DNA from: Paenibacillus sp. UNC499MF
Lineage (GTDB): Bacteria; Bacillota; Bacilli; Paenibacillales; NBRC-103111
DNA: 64,000 nt
Reading direction: 5' to 3'
Assembly: GCF_900107975.1 (NCBI RefSeq)
Contig: NZ_FNVF01000015.1
Location: 46,444 to 110,443, forward strand
Shown here: one piece after another, positions 42,990 to 50,825 of the stretch
Position numbering within the stretch: the first letter of the stretch is position 1
Layout of the letters: each line of letters begins with the position of its first letter
Translations under genes and position numbers: made by a program
Notes under the pieces: generated by a model
What the model was told of the DNA's origin: nothing
The model's input: the letters and a program-made list of their open reading frames with translations, nothing else
The model's database searches: none

Positions 42990-44438
42990 TTACTCCCTTG
43001 TCTGCATCTGAATTTGCCGGGCAACCTTTTCGCCCAGTTCCTTCGAAGCTTGGTATAAATAACTCAAGGCAATATTTTGCGTTTCTCGGGATATACCCGC
43101 AAGATCGGCGGAAAGATTCCCTGCCAGATGCTCCTGCTGCACAGGCGGCAAAGCGCGGTAATACTGCCCGGCCTGCGTAAAATCATCCGGTTTGGACAGG
43201 TCTGACCGCATAAGACGGCCCTCCACATATCTACCGCTGCCGCTGGTCACAAGAGAGTCGGGCAGCCAATTCGCCTGATGGTTGACCGGAATGCTGCGGA
43301 AATCTGGTCCCAGCCGCCGGCGCTGTGAATCCCAATATATATTTGCGCGTCCCTGCAGCATCTTATCGTCCGACAATTCGGCTCCGTCCAGAAGATTGGA
43401 AGGCGAGAAGGCAATTTTCTCCACTTGCTCCATATAGTTGTCTGGATTGCGGTTCAACACTAACCGGCCGACCGGCACCAGAGGATACTGCCGTTCATCC
43501 CAGACTTTGGTATCATCTAATGGGTCAAAAGGAAGCCGGGCTTCGTCACCGGGATTCATAAGCTGCACATGCAGCCCGTATTCCACGGTTTTTCCCGCCG
43601 CCAGGGTATCGTACAAATCTTTGCCCGCAACATCGGGATTCTCCGTCAACCGGGCCGCTTCCTGACGATCTATACCCTGAACGCCGGCGCACGGAATCCA
43701 GTGGTATTTCACATAAGTGCGTACACCACCGGCGTTCCTCCATACATAGGTGTTTACGCTATGGCCCGGGATGTGGCGAAAACTCTTGACCGTACCCGCG
43801 TCCGAGTAGAGCCGGACCAGGAAATGCGTCGATTCGGGCGCTCTGACGACGAAACTCCAAAACCTTTCCGGATCGATCAGGTTATTAACCGGCGAGGGCA
43901 AGAAGGCTTTAATGGACTCCGGAAAGCGGATGGCATCCCGCACGGAAAAAACGGGAATATGATTGCAGACCAGATCGAATACGCCTTGTTCGGTATAAAA
44001 CTTGGTGGAGAACCCGCGTACGTTGCGGGAAGTATCCGGAGTGCCTTTATTGCTTACGGCGAGGGAAAATCTTACGGTGACGGGGACCTGCTGACCCACA
44101 TTCTGCAGAAATCCGAGTTTTGTGTAAGCTGCCATGGAATGAGCGGTCTGAAAGTAACCGAAAGCGCCGTAGCCTTTAACGTGAACCGGTCTTTCTAAGA
44201 TTTTTGTATGTACAAAAGTTTCCAGGGTTTCGTGTAAAATATTGTCCTGTTCCAGTACAGGTCCTCTGTCCCCTACCGTCTGGGAATGATAAACAGCAGG
44301 TATATCTCCCGCCCGCCGGGCAGAAAAGTGATCTTGGGCAGACTCGTTTCTGAGTACATTTTGCCCCGCTGGTCTTTGCGGAGGAACGCCTTGCGGAGCC
44401 CTGGTGTCCGGTTGAAACCGTCCGTTGATTCCTTCCAT
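42990..44438 (-). CDS. Monofunctional heme catalase (divergent)
   Basis: 482 residues from ATG 44438 (AGGAGG 6 bases upstream). Distal His in ERPVHVKGYGAFGYF, distal Asn in VFDLVCNHIPVF, and the heme-ligand Tyr in ANIYWDSQRRRLG are all present, so H2O2 disproportionation is expected. Other family landmarks: RGFSTKFYTEQG, DLTKVWP replaced by DDTKVWDERQYPLVPVGRLV, and KMLQGR. The sequence departs from common KatA-type enzymes at many positions (for example RFSLAVSNKGTPDT), so it may belong to a KatX- or stress-type branch. Monocistronic. Confidence 0.88.
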   Translation of the reverse strand: MEGINGRFQPDTRAPQGVPPQRPAGQNVLRNESAQDHFSARRAGDIPAVYHSQTVGDRGPVLEQDNILHETLETFVHTKILERPVHVKGYGAFGYFQTAHSMAAYTKLGFLQNVGQQVPVTVRFSLAVSNKGTPDTSRNVRGFSTKFYTEQGVFDLVCNHIPVFSVRDAIRFPESIKAFLPSPVNNLIDPERFWSFVVRAPESTHFLVRLYSDAGTVKSFRHIPGHSVNTYVWRNAGGVRTYVKYHWIPCAGVQGIDRQEAARLTENPDVAGKDLYDTLAAGKTVEYGLHVQLMNPGDEARLPFDPLDDTKVWDERQYPLVPVGRLVLNRNPDNYMEQVEKIAFSPSNLLDGAELSDDKMLQGRANIYWDSQRRRLGPDFRSIPVNHQANWLPDSLVTSGSGRYVEGRLMRSDLSKPDDFTQAGQYYRALPPVQQEHLAGNLSADLAGISRETQNIALSYLYQASKELGEKVARQIQMQTRE

Positions 44439-44542
44439 CCTCATCCTCCTCACACGTCCGATTTTTTTGCGGCTACCCTATTGTATATGTTGTACTTCGG
44501 AGCATTTATAACCCTCCGTTCCCTATATTCGTGGAAGGGGCG

Positions 44543-44665
44543 ATGATCATCCCCTCCTCCCTGCTCGGTTACATCACGAACGGTGATTTTAAGGGCAGCG
44601 TGTCAAAGCTCGTTCCCGGCCGCAAGCTTAACTTCGTCACGCTCCGTTTACGCAAACGCGCTTAG
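44543..44665 (+). other. Short open frame, possible gene remnant
   Basis: 40 codons from an ATG, running into a strong terminator at 44676. It contains MIIPSSLLGYITNGDFKGSV and ends with a basic tail LRLRKRA. The frame remains open for about 60 bases upstream of the ATG. A GGAAGGGG lies only 2 bases before the ATG. It could be a small gene or the C-terminal remnant of a larger one. Not recognised. Confidence 0.25.
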
Positions 44666-44675
44666 GCCGCTAACG

Positions 44676-44714
44676 ACAAAGAAGATCACTCGGGGAGTGA
44701 TCTTCTTCTTATCT
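44676..44714. terminator. Strong bidirectional terminator
   Basis: AAGAAGATCACTC-N3-GAGTGATCTTCTT followed by CTT. It serves the SRPBCC gene ending at 44744 and any rightward transcript. Confidence 0.85.
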
Positions 44715-44743
44715 ATAGGGTGTAAAACGCCGAACCGCATGTT

Positions 44744-45253
44744 CTACTGAATCGTTTCCAGGTGCTCGACTAGGCGATCCCATGTCTCGGTGATGCCCTG
44801 CAGCATTCCCATATCCATGACCTGCTTCAAGCTTTCGGCCGATGCATATTCGGCTGTGCTGATGACTTTGGTGCCGCCTTCGACTTCAACAAAGTTCAAC
44901 GTGCAGAAAGTAGCCGGCATGTTTTCCGCAACATTGCCTTCCGCGTCAGAGAAATAGTCGGTATACACGATCTTCTCGGGCGGCTGAATTTCACTGTATA
45001 CCGCCTTGCCCCACGATTCCATGCCATAGAAGTCGCCTTGATTCTTGTCCTCGCATTTCATACAATAATGCCAAACGCCGCCGACACGGAAATCGACGTT
45101 AATTACCGGTATAGTCCAGCCTCTCGGACCCCACCAGTGCTTGAGATGTTCGGCCTGCGTGAAGGCCTGGAATACCAGCTCGCGTGGAGCCTTGAATACA
45201 CGCTCAAGTGTCAGGGTCTTGTCTTCTACCTTGGAAGTAATTGGGGTTGTCAT
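44744..45253 (-). CDS. SRPBCC (AHSA1-like) domain protein
   Basis: 169 residues from ATG 45253 (GAGGAGG 8 bases upstream). The AHSA1/START-like fold is recognised from LERVFKAPRELVFQAFTQAE, HLKHWWGPRGWTIPVINVDF, RVGGVWHYCM and the C-terminal helix GMLQGITETWDRLVEHLE. Such proteins bind hydrophobic ligands in a deep cavity. The gene follows an ArsR-type regulator by 44 bases on the same strand, a very common pairing, so the two form an operon. Confidence 0.88.
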   Translation of the reverse strand: MTTPITSKVEDKTLTLERVFKAPRELVFQAFTQAEHLKHWWGPRGWTIPVINVDFRVGGVWHYCMKCEDKNQGDFYGMESWGKAVYSEIQPPEKIVYTDYFSDAEGNVAENMPATFCTLNFVEVEGGTKVISTAEYASAESLKQVMDMGMLQGITETWDRLVEHLETIQ

Positions 45254-45297
45254 CCTACATTCCTCCTCGAATTGGTCCTTCTTTTCATCTTTTGCTC

Positions 45298-45636
45298 TCA
45301 GTCCTGCCGGTCTTCTTCGTTTGCCGGGTTCTGCAGCTTCTGTAAATAGTCGTCCAAACGGTCGAATCGTTCTTCCCAGATGACGCGGTATCTCTCCAGC
45401 CATTCGTCCAGCTCCTGAAACGGTTCCGGCTGAAGGCTGTAGATCCGCCGATTCGCATCTACCTGCGCCTTGACAAGGCCCGCTTCGCTCAAAACGCGCA
45501 AATGCTTCGATGCCTGAGGCTGGCGCAGCAGAAGGCGCTCTGCAATATCCCCTACCGTAAGCGGACGTTCTCGCAGCAGTTCCAATATCAGCAGCCGGTT
45601 CGGCTCAGCAAGAGCACTCATGACGCGAGCGTCCAT
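45298..45636 (-). CDS. ArsR family transcriptional repressor
   Basis: 112 residues. Winged helix: MSALAEPNRLLILELLRERP, then DIAERLLLRQPQASKHLRVL and AGLVKAQVDANRRIYSL. No cysteine metal site is visible, so it belongs to the non-metal ArsR group that accompanies SRPBCC proteins. ATG 45636 lies 6 bases after GGAGG; the ATG at 45642 touches it. A palindromic operator candidate lies at 45726-45752. Confidence 0.9.
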   Translation of the reverse strand: MDARVMSALAEPNRLLILELLRERPLTVGDIAERLLLRQPQASKHLRVLSEAGLVKAQVDANRRIYSLQPEPFQELDEWLERYRVIWEERFDRLDDYLQKLQNPANEEDRQD

Positions 45637-45725
45637 CGTCATCCTCCATTCTGTGTCGGACTTGTATGTAAGAGTCTGAGGGTGTTTTCACGATTGCTTT
45701 TCTTGCTGAATTGAATATACCATAT

Positions 45726-45752
45726 AAGGAATATTCCTGTAAAGGAATATAT
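45726..45752 (-). promoter_or_regulatory. Palindromic operator candidate for the ArsR/SRPBCC operon
   Basis: ATATTCCT-N4-AGGAATAT (45731-45750), flanked on the left by another AGGAAT half forming GGAATATTCC. It lies in the promoter region of the ArsR gene. Confidence 0.6.
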
Positions 45753-45811
45753 TTGATTAAATTTTTTCAACGGATTCTGTACACGTTTCTGCCGGATTAA
45801 TCGCCGTTCCC

Positions 45812-45832
45812 TTCTTTACGATTCGTAAAGAA
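45812..45832 (+). promoter_or_regulatory. 21-bp palindrome upstream of the Lrp/EamA operon
   Basis: TTCTTTACGA-T-TCGTAAAGAA, ten-base perfect arms. ACGAAT words recur at about 45893 and 45923 nearer the promoter. Candidate Lrp-type operator. Confidence 0.5.
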
Positions 45833-45977
45833 AAGGTAGTCTCTTTTCCTGCAAGCTTGGGTAATTATTTCAAAAATCGGTTTGTATTCTGACGAATCGT
45901 TTGAATTTATACGCTCTATGTAACGAATAGTTTTGATAGTCTATTCACATGCTATAATTTATCTAAGGAGGTTAGGT

Positions 45978-46430
45978 ATGGATCCTATCGACTTACAAAT
46001 TACCCGGCTGCTTGAAGAGAACGGGAGACTTTCTCACGAAGAGATAAGCAAATTGCTCCACATCTCCCGTCCGGCGGTTCATCAGCGAGTCGCGAAACTT
46101 GAAAAAAACGGAATTATTAGAGGTTATCGAGGCATCGTTGATTGGAGCAAGTTGGAACAAAAAATCAAAGCCTATATCTACGTAAAGATGAAGTGCCTGA
46201 ACTTTAAGGAAATTTCGGGCCAAATCGTCGCCCTCCAGGTTCCGAATGTCACGATTCTGGAATGTCAGCGGCTTGCGGGAGAATGGTGCATGATGCTTAA
46301 AGTAAGGGTATCCGATCCCGGTCACATTACGAATTTAATCGATGAAATGGTTAAGATTGACGAAGTTCTGGAAACTTCCACGACTTTCATTTTGTCTACC
46401 GTCTATGAAAACGGACAGAAAGAAAATTGA
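45978..46430 (+). CDS. Lrp/AsnC family regulator
   Basis: 150 residues, standard Lrp size. Helix-turn-helix: DPIDLQITRLLEENGRLSHE, then LLHISRPAVHQRVAKLEKNG and IIRGYRGIVDWSKL. The RAM effector domain spans about 68-145. AGGAGG lies 6 bases before ATG 45978. It is 49 bases upstream of an EamA exporter, the usual arrangement for Lrp-controlled amino-acid or metabolite exporters. Confidence 0.92.
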   Translation: MDPIDLQITRLLEENGRLSHEEISKLLHISRPAVHQRVAKLEKNGIIRGYRGIVDWSKLEQKIKAYIYVKMKCLNFKEISGQIVALQVPNVTILECQRLAGEWCMMLKVRVSDPGHITNLIDEMVKIDEVLETSTTFILSTVYENGQKEN

Positions 46431-46479
46431 GTCCGGACTATCCGTAATTTTCATGATAGAACCTGAAAGGAAGAAGAAT

Positions 46480-47457
46480 ATGAAACAACCTGCGGCGACA
46501 AAACTTCCTCAGGCAGGGGTTCCCCCATTTATGGCCATTACGGCCGCACTGCTCTTGGTTTACTTGTTCTGGGGCGGGACCTACCTGGGCATGAAGATTG
46601 CTATTGAAACGATCCCGCCTTTTACGATGGGAGGTATTCGTTTTCTTAGTGCTGGGTTCATCTTGTACATACTGGCACGATTCAAAGGAGTAAAACGCCC
46701 GAATGCCGGCGAATGGAAAGGAGCAGGAATTGCAGGAGCCTTGCTGCTGCTGGGCGGTAACGGGGTCGTCGCTTGGGCGGAACAGCGAGTCCCGTCCGCC
46801 GTCGCTTCCCTGCTGGTAGCTACGGTTCCTTTGTGGATGCTCGTATTCGGTTGGGCAGGCCCTAGCCGGAAAAAGCCCTCGGCAGGTGTCATGACGGGAA
46901 TCGTACTCGGTTTCGCGGGAATCGTCATCCTCGTTCACCCGGGTTCATCTTCCGGCGGAAGTCTGGATATGGCAGGCATTGCCGCTCTCCTGCTCGCTTC
47001 CGTCTCTTGGTCAATCGGCTCTTTGTATTCGCGCAAAGCCAAGCTTCCCGAATCGCCGCTGCTGTCTACCGCCGTCCAAATGGTCGTCGGAGGAAGTTTG
47101 CTTTTAATCGTCTCACTTGTACTTGGCGAGTGGTCCGGCTTTCAGCCGGGTGCCGTTACCCTCCGTTCTTTCGCGGCCCTTGGATATTTGATTGCATTCG
47201 GATCTATCGTCAGTTATACGGCCTATATCTGGCTGCTGAAACATGCGGAACCCGTTCTGGTTTCCACCTATGCCTTTGTCAATCCCGTCGTCGCCGTATT
47301 TCTGGGCTGGTTCCTTGGCGGTGAACAGCTCTCCTCCAATTCGCTTACGGCCGCTTGCTTCATTGTAGCCGCGGTTGCCGTCATTACGGTTTCGGGAAAA
47401 AGCACAAGCGGGAGAAAATCAGCCCGACGGTCAGCTTCCGTTGCCGGCCGCGATTGA
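46480..47457 (+). CDS. EamA/DMT family transporter
   Basis: 325 residues, ten membrane helices in two EamA repeats. First repeat: LFWGGTYLGMKIAIETIPPF and RFLSAGFILYIL, then WAEQRVPSAVASLL; second: ASVSWSIGSLYSRKA and LKHAEPVLVSTYAFVNPVVA. This is the RhaT/YdcZ-like DMT exporter pattern. GAAAGGAAG precedes ATG 46480. It is probably an exporter controlled by the upstream Lrp protein; an amino-acid-like substrate is an inference. Confidence 0.9.
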   Translation: MKQPAATKLPQAGVPPFMAITAALLLVYLFWGGTYLGMKIAIETIPPFTMGGIRFLSAGFILYILARFKGVKRPNAGEWKGAGIAGALLLLGGNGVVAWAEQRVPSAVASLLVATVPLWMLVFGWAGPSRKKPSAGVMTGIVLGFAGIVILVHPGSSSGGSLDMAGIAALLLASVSWSIGSLYSRKAKLPESPLLSTAVQMVVGGSLLLIVSLVLGEWSGFQPGAVTLRSFAALGYLIAFGSIVSYTAYIWLLKHAEPVLVSTYAFVNPVVAVFLGWFLGGEQLSSNSLTAACFIVAAVAVITVSGKSTSGRKSARRSASVAGRD

Positions 47458-47483
47458 GCGGTATTCTAATCGATACGCTTCAA

Positions 47484-47533
47484 CATAAAAACAAGCCATC
47501 CTTCGTTCGCTTTCCGAGGATGGCTTGTTTTCG
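47484..47533 (+). terminator. Terminator after the EamA gene (shared-stem type)
   Basis: AAAACAAGCCATCC pairs with GGATGGCTTGTTTT. It shares 19 identical bases with the terminator at 27134-27182. Confidence 0.88.
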
Positions 47534-47615
47534 TATGCATAGTAGATGATCGTCCAAGCAAAGAATATAAATCTTTCATATCTTATAGCAAATCTAGCGA
47601 AAGGAGAGAACAAGA

Positions 47616-47993
47616 ATGCCATTCTCTACAGGTATAATTACGAATACAAGAGACGCAGGTACCGCATCTTCCAACATCGTGATGAACGTCAGAAATCTGG
47701 ACCTTACAAACCCGGTAACCGTTACGGTGCAAATATTCGCTTCTGTGAATTCCACTACTTTCTACACGGCTTACCTGATCACGTACGTAGTTCCTGCAAA
47801 TTCTTACAATGTCAGAGAATTTTTTATCGCCGGAAACGTCGCTTACGAAGTTCAAATTAACACAGCTTCCGTAGCAGCCCCCAACGCGTTGCTGTCCGTG
47901 TTCGGTATCGACGGATTCGGAAATCTTGTCACCGATCAGCGTATTCTTCAATCTGAACTGAGCTTTATTTCTTCCCTTAGTCCCGTGATGTAA
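47616..47993 (+). CDS. Small beta-rich protein of unknown function
   Basis: 125 residues starting MPFSTGIITNTRDAGTASSN, with alternating hydrophobic and polar residues throughout (VTVTVQIFASVNSTTFYTAY). It has few charged residues, no cysteine and no signal peptide. AAAGGAGAG precedes the ATG. The composition suits a beta-sandwich structural protein, such as those of spore outer layers in Bacillota, but I recognise no family. A hairpin (ATTCTTCAC-N10-GTGAAGAAT) at 48004-48031 follows the stop without a clear T-tract. Confidence 0.65.
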   Translation: MPFSTGIITNTRDAGTASSNIVMNVRNLDLTNPVTVTVQIFASVNSTTFYTAYLITYVVPANSYNVREFFIAGNVAYEVQINTASVAAPNALLSVFGIDGFGNLVTDQRILQSELSFISSLSPVM

Positions 47994-48083
47994 AGGATTC
48001 CGCATTCTTCACAGTCTCTTTTGTGAAGAATCTACATAGGAGAGAATCAGCCGGATAGCTGCTATAAAAACTGCTGCTGCCGC

Positions 48084-48872
48084 TTACTCGGCATTGATTT
48101 TTTTGCTCGAAATCCAGTGATGGGTTGCAAGAAGGATCAGCAGGATCCAAAGGAGCGTTACTAAAGTATGCGCTAACGTTCCTGACGGGACCGATCCGTT
48201 AATCAGCATTTCCATGGCAAGCTTGCTCATACTCGCGGGATTGATTAAATCGATAAGCGGGCTTATACCCGCCAACATTCTGAAGCCGATAAGCAGAACA
48301 ATGGCTAATAGGGCAATCATACTCTGTGTATTAAACAGGGCGCTGAGCATGGTTATGAAGGACGTAACAAATAAAATCCAAACCAGATACAGCAGCAAGG
48401 AAGCTATCATCAGTGAAAACGGAACCTTCGTATAAAGAAAAGTTACATATAAATAAGAAACGAAATATCCTATGGATACAGAAAAAGCGGCCATGGAATA
48501 ATGGGTGGCGATTTTCCCCGTCAAATAGGAACGGACCGTTACAGGCCGTGTCAGGATAAAAGCCAGCATGCCGCTGCCCTTCTCGGTTTGAATAATCCCC
48601 ATCATGGAGATGGCTAGAATAATCAGACCGAGCTGATCAAACTGAGATCCTAACGTGCCGGCCAGGACTTCCCCGCCTTGTTGGGCAGACAAGACCGGAT
48701 CGATAGTAATCCCCTTCCCGCTCCCCAACGCTCCGAGAATAGATGGCAAGTAATACGTGACTAGGGGCTGAGTCATTCCCAATAAAATGAATACTATCGG
48801 CAGCCAAATCACTTTTAACTCGCGTATCAGTTGAATTCCTTCTTTTTTTACGAGCACTTGAAATGCAGTCAT
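48084..48872 (-). CDS. ABC-2 type transporter permease
   Basis: 262 residues with about six membrane helices. The usual ABC-2 landmarks are present: an amphipathic N-terminal helix (FQVLVKKEGIQLIRELK), a cytoplasmic coupling stretch (GIIQTEKGSGMLAFILTRPV then TVRSYLTGKI) and a long central membrane region. It pairs with the ATPase encoded directly upstream, with no intergenic base. Export of a drug, peptide or lipid-type compound is possible; substrate unknown. Confidence 0.9.
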   Translation of the reverse strand: MTAFQVLVKKEGIQLIRELKVIWLPIVFILLGMTQPLVTYYLPSILGALGSGKGITIDPVLSAQQGGEVLAGTLGSQFDQLGLIILAISMMGIIQTEKGSGMLAFILTRPVTVRSYLTGKIATHYSMAAFSVSIGYFVSYLYVTFLYTKVPFSLMIASLLLYLVWILFVTSFITMLSALFNTQSMIALLAIVLLIGFRMLAGISPLIDLINPASMSKLAMEMLINGSVPSGTLAHTLVTLLWILLILLATHHWISSKKINAE

Positions 48873-49775
48873 TTACTTCACCACCAGCTGCAGAAAGATT
48901 TCTTCTAACGTATCGGTATGGACTTCGAATTTTAAGATGTCTACTCCATGCATAAGAGCATTTTCCAGCAATCTGTTTTTATCGGTTCGGATATTTTCGA
49001 CTTCTATATCCATCCTGTGTCCGGTAACCTCTATGTTTTTCACATAAGGCAATTTTTTTGCGGCGTCCATCCAAGTTAAATCTTTCGCTGTACATTGAAT
49101 GCTCAGCTTGTTATTGTTACCGCGGCCGAAAAGTTCGGCAATCGTGGTATCCTCTATTTTGATGCCCTTTCTGATCATGACGAATCGTTCGCATATTTCT
49201 TCGGCATCGCTCAATATATGGGTGGACAATATAATGGTAGTATCTTGTTTGATCTCCCGGATCAGGTTCACCACTTCCCGCCGTCCGACCGGATCCAAAG
49301 CGGATACCGGTTCATCCATAACGAGGAGCGCAGGCTTGTGCAGCAGTGCCTGGGCGATACCGAGCCGCTGTTTCATACCGCCGGAAAAGGTGCCGACTTT
49401 TGCATTCCCCGCCTCGCCCAGCCCAACTTTGGTCAAAATCTCCGGAATGGACTTAGCTAATTCATCTTTGCGCAATCCGGAAAGTTGTCCCATGAACGCA
49501 AGCGTTTCCCGGGCCGTCATCCAAGGATAGAAATTGGGGTACTGCGGCAAATAGCCGATTTCTCTTTTCATCCGGGAGATCTTGTTTCCATTAAGCAAAA
49601 TTTCGCCTTCGTCCGGTTCGATCATATCTGAAATCATTTTGATCAGCGTCGATTTTCCCGCTCCGTTCGGACCGATCAAGCCGACACATTCCCCTGCATT
49701 AAGCTCCATCGAGAAATCATGGACCGCTATTTTATCTTTGTACGCTTTCTTTACCCGCTTGATTTCCAATTTCAT
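48873..49775 (-). CDS. ABC transporter ATPase (CcmA type)
   Basis: 300 residues. Walker A GLIGPNGAGKSTLIK, signature TFSGGMKQRLGIAQAL, Walker B LLVMDEPVSALDP and H-loop STHILSD are all intact. A C-terminal extension of about 80 residues is typical of ABC-2 drug/bacteriocin-export ATPases. It overlaps the PLDc_N gene by 4 bases (ATGA) and abuts the permease gene. Confidence 0.93.
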   Translation of the reverse strand: MKLEIKRVKKAYKDKIAVHDFSMELNAGECVGLIGPNGAGKSTLIKMISDMIEPDEGEILLNGNKISRMKREIGYLPQYPNFYPWMTARETLAFMGQLSGLRKDELAKSIPEILTKVGLGEAGNAKVGTFSGGMKQRLGIAQALLHKPALLVMDEPVSALDPVGRREVVNLIREIKQDTTIILSTHILSDAEEICERFVMIRKGIKIEDTTIAELFGRGNNNKLSIQCTAKDLTWMDAAKKLPYVKNIEVTGHRMDIEVENIRTDKNRLLENALMHGVDILKFEVHTDTLEEIFLQLVVK

Positions 49776-50011
49776 ATTTTCACGTCATCCTTCCGGCCCA
49801 GCACGAAGTAAAGAATGGGACCCAATGTAGGCACGAAAAAGATGAGACAAGTCCATACGAGCACATTCTTTCTCGTCGCCCTGTGGCGGAATACATCAAT
49901 TAAGGCAATCAAGACCAATAGGGTACCTATGGCTATAAACGGGAGAAGCATGGGCATCAAAGCCATGAAATCAAAGTCCTTTAATTCGTCAAACCCGTAG
50001 TGGAGCTTCAT
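49772..50011 (-). CDS. Small PLDc_N-type membrane protein
   Basis: 79 residues, two membrane helices: MLLPFIAIGTLLVLIALIDV, then a basic loop FRHRATRKN and VLVWTCLIFFVPTLGPILYF followed by VLGRK. The LxPxLGPILYFxxGR ending is the phospholipase-D-nuclease N-terminal (PLDc_N) motif also seen in immunity/ABC-linked small proteins such as SdpI neighbours and YxlE. ATG 50011 has better spacing from GAAGGA than ATG 50020. It leads the three-gene ABC operon, as in the yxlE-yxlF-yxlG layout. Confidence 0.82.
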   Translation of the reverse strand: MKLHYGFDELKDFDFMALMPMLLPFIAIGTLLVLIALIDVFRHRATRKNVLVWTCLIFFVPTLGPILYFVLGRKDDVKI

Positions 50012-50032
50012 GCGTATCATTCCTTCATTTTA

Positions 50033-50108
50033 TTATCGTTATTGATAATGATAATATAAACGATAAACCGTGTTCGTTGCAATACCTATTCTCATTATTT
50101 ATAATAAG
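50033..50108. promoter_or_regulatory. Divergent operator region of the ABC operon and its regulator
   Basis: TTATCGTT (50033-50040) and AACGATAA (50059-50066) form a spaced inverted repeat around an AT-rich centre with TATAAT-like words. A second imperfect repeat, ATTCTCATTAT-TT-ATAATAAGAAT, follows at about 50089-50112. Candidate sites for the regulator at 50164. Confidence 0.5.
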
Positions 50109-50163
50109 AATCAAAATAAGGAGCACCAATAAAACCAATTTAATCCCGTATAAGGAGAAAATG

Positions 50164-50706
50164 ATGGCTAACAAAGTAGAAGTTTTAATGCATCCGGTAA
50201 GAATGAAAATCTTGCAGGTGCTCATGAGAAACAAAGACACGGGGCTGACATCCCTGGAAATGGTCAAACTGATTAAAGACGTGCCTCAAGCCACTCTGTA
50301 CCGGCACATCCAGGTGATGCTGGATTCGGGGATCATACGCGTATTTAAAGAGAAGAAAGTGAAATCCGTCGTGGAAAAATATTATGTTCTGAATGAACTT
50401 GAGGCGAAGTTGAATGTCGAAGAATGGAAAAAAGCTTCTCATGAGAAGAAGCTTGATTATGTTTCTTATTACCAGCTCTCTCTTATGACTCAGTATCAAA
50501 GTTATCTCAAAAAATTAGAAGAACAAAACACCCCGGAAGACGACGGGGCCACCTTTTCACTGGTAGAACTGAAGCTGGGCGAAGAACAATTTAGCCGCTT
50601 TCAGAACGAATTAAATGAATTAATGACCAAGTATTATCATTCAGGCAGCGAAGATACGGGGGCACCGGTAAGGACAATCGCCTTTACGATTATTCCGGAT
50701 GCTTAG
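50164..50706 (+). CDS. ArsR-like winged-helix regulator of the ABC operon
   Basis: 180 residues. N-terminal winged helix: VEVLMHPVRMKILQVLMRNK, then LEMVKLIKDVPQATLYRHIQ and MLDSGIIRVFKEKKVKS. A helical C-terminal domain (about 85-180) ends in a beta-like strand VRTIAFTIIPDA. This resembles the YfmN/YvfU-neighbour type of HTH proteins that sit beside ABC-2 exporters. ATG 50164 is 6 bases from AAGGAG. It is divergent from the ABC operon and likely controls it. Confidence 0.82.
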   Translation: MANKVEVLMHPVRMKILQVLMRNKDTGLTSLEMVKLIKDVPQATLYRHIQVMLDSGIIRVFKEKKVKSVVEKYYVLNELEAKLNVEEWKKASHEKKLDYVSYYQLSLMTQYQSYLKKLEEQNTPEDDGATFSLVELKLGEEQFSRFQNELNELMTKYYHSGSEDTGAPVRTIAFTIIPDA

Positions 50707-50825
50707 AGGGCCGAGATGCAGCTAAAGCCTGCTTCACGTCCTCTCTGCTTCCGGTCCCCGGGCGGACCGAGTTAGAATTGTATGCGCCGCTTGAAATCAT
50801 GAAGGGCTCCTTACCATCTCGAAGC

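Larger units (their letters stand above)
45637..45977. other. Divergent regulatory region between ArsR and Lrp genes
   Basis: 341 bases, no gene. It holds the ArsR operator candidate, a 21-bp palindrome (45812-45832) and a TATAAT box at 45953-45958 for the Lrp gene. Confidence 0.55.

Noticed and set aside
48004..48031. Terminator after the small beta-rich protein
   Set aside because: The nine-base stem is good but no T-tract follows; mentioned only with the gene.
50041..50056. Possible second Fur box (TGATAATGATAAT) in the ABC/regulator intergenic region
   Set aside because: Only one half fits the consensus and the dyad is missing; the words are better explained as AT-rich promoter sequence inside a larger inverted repeat.
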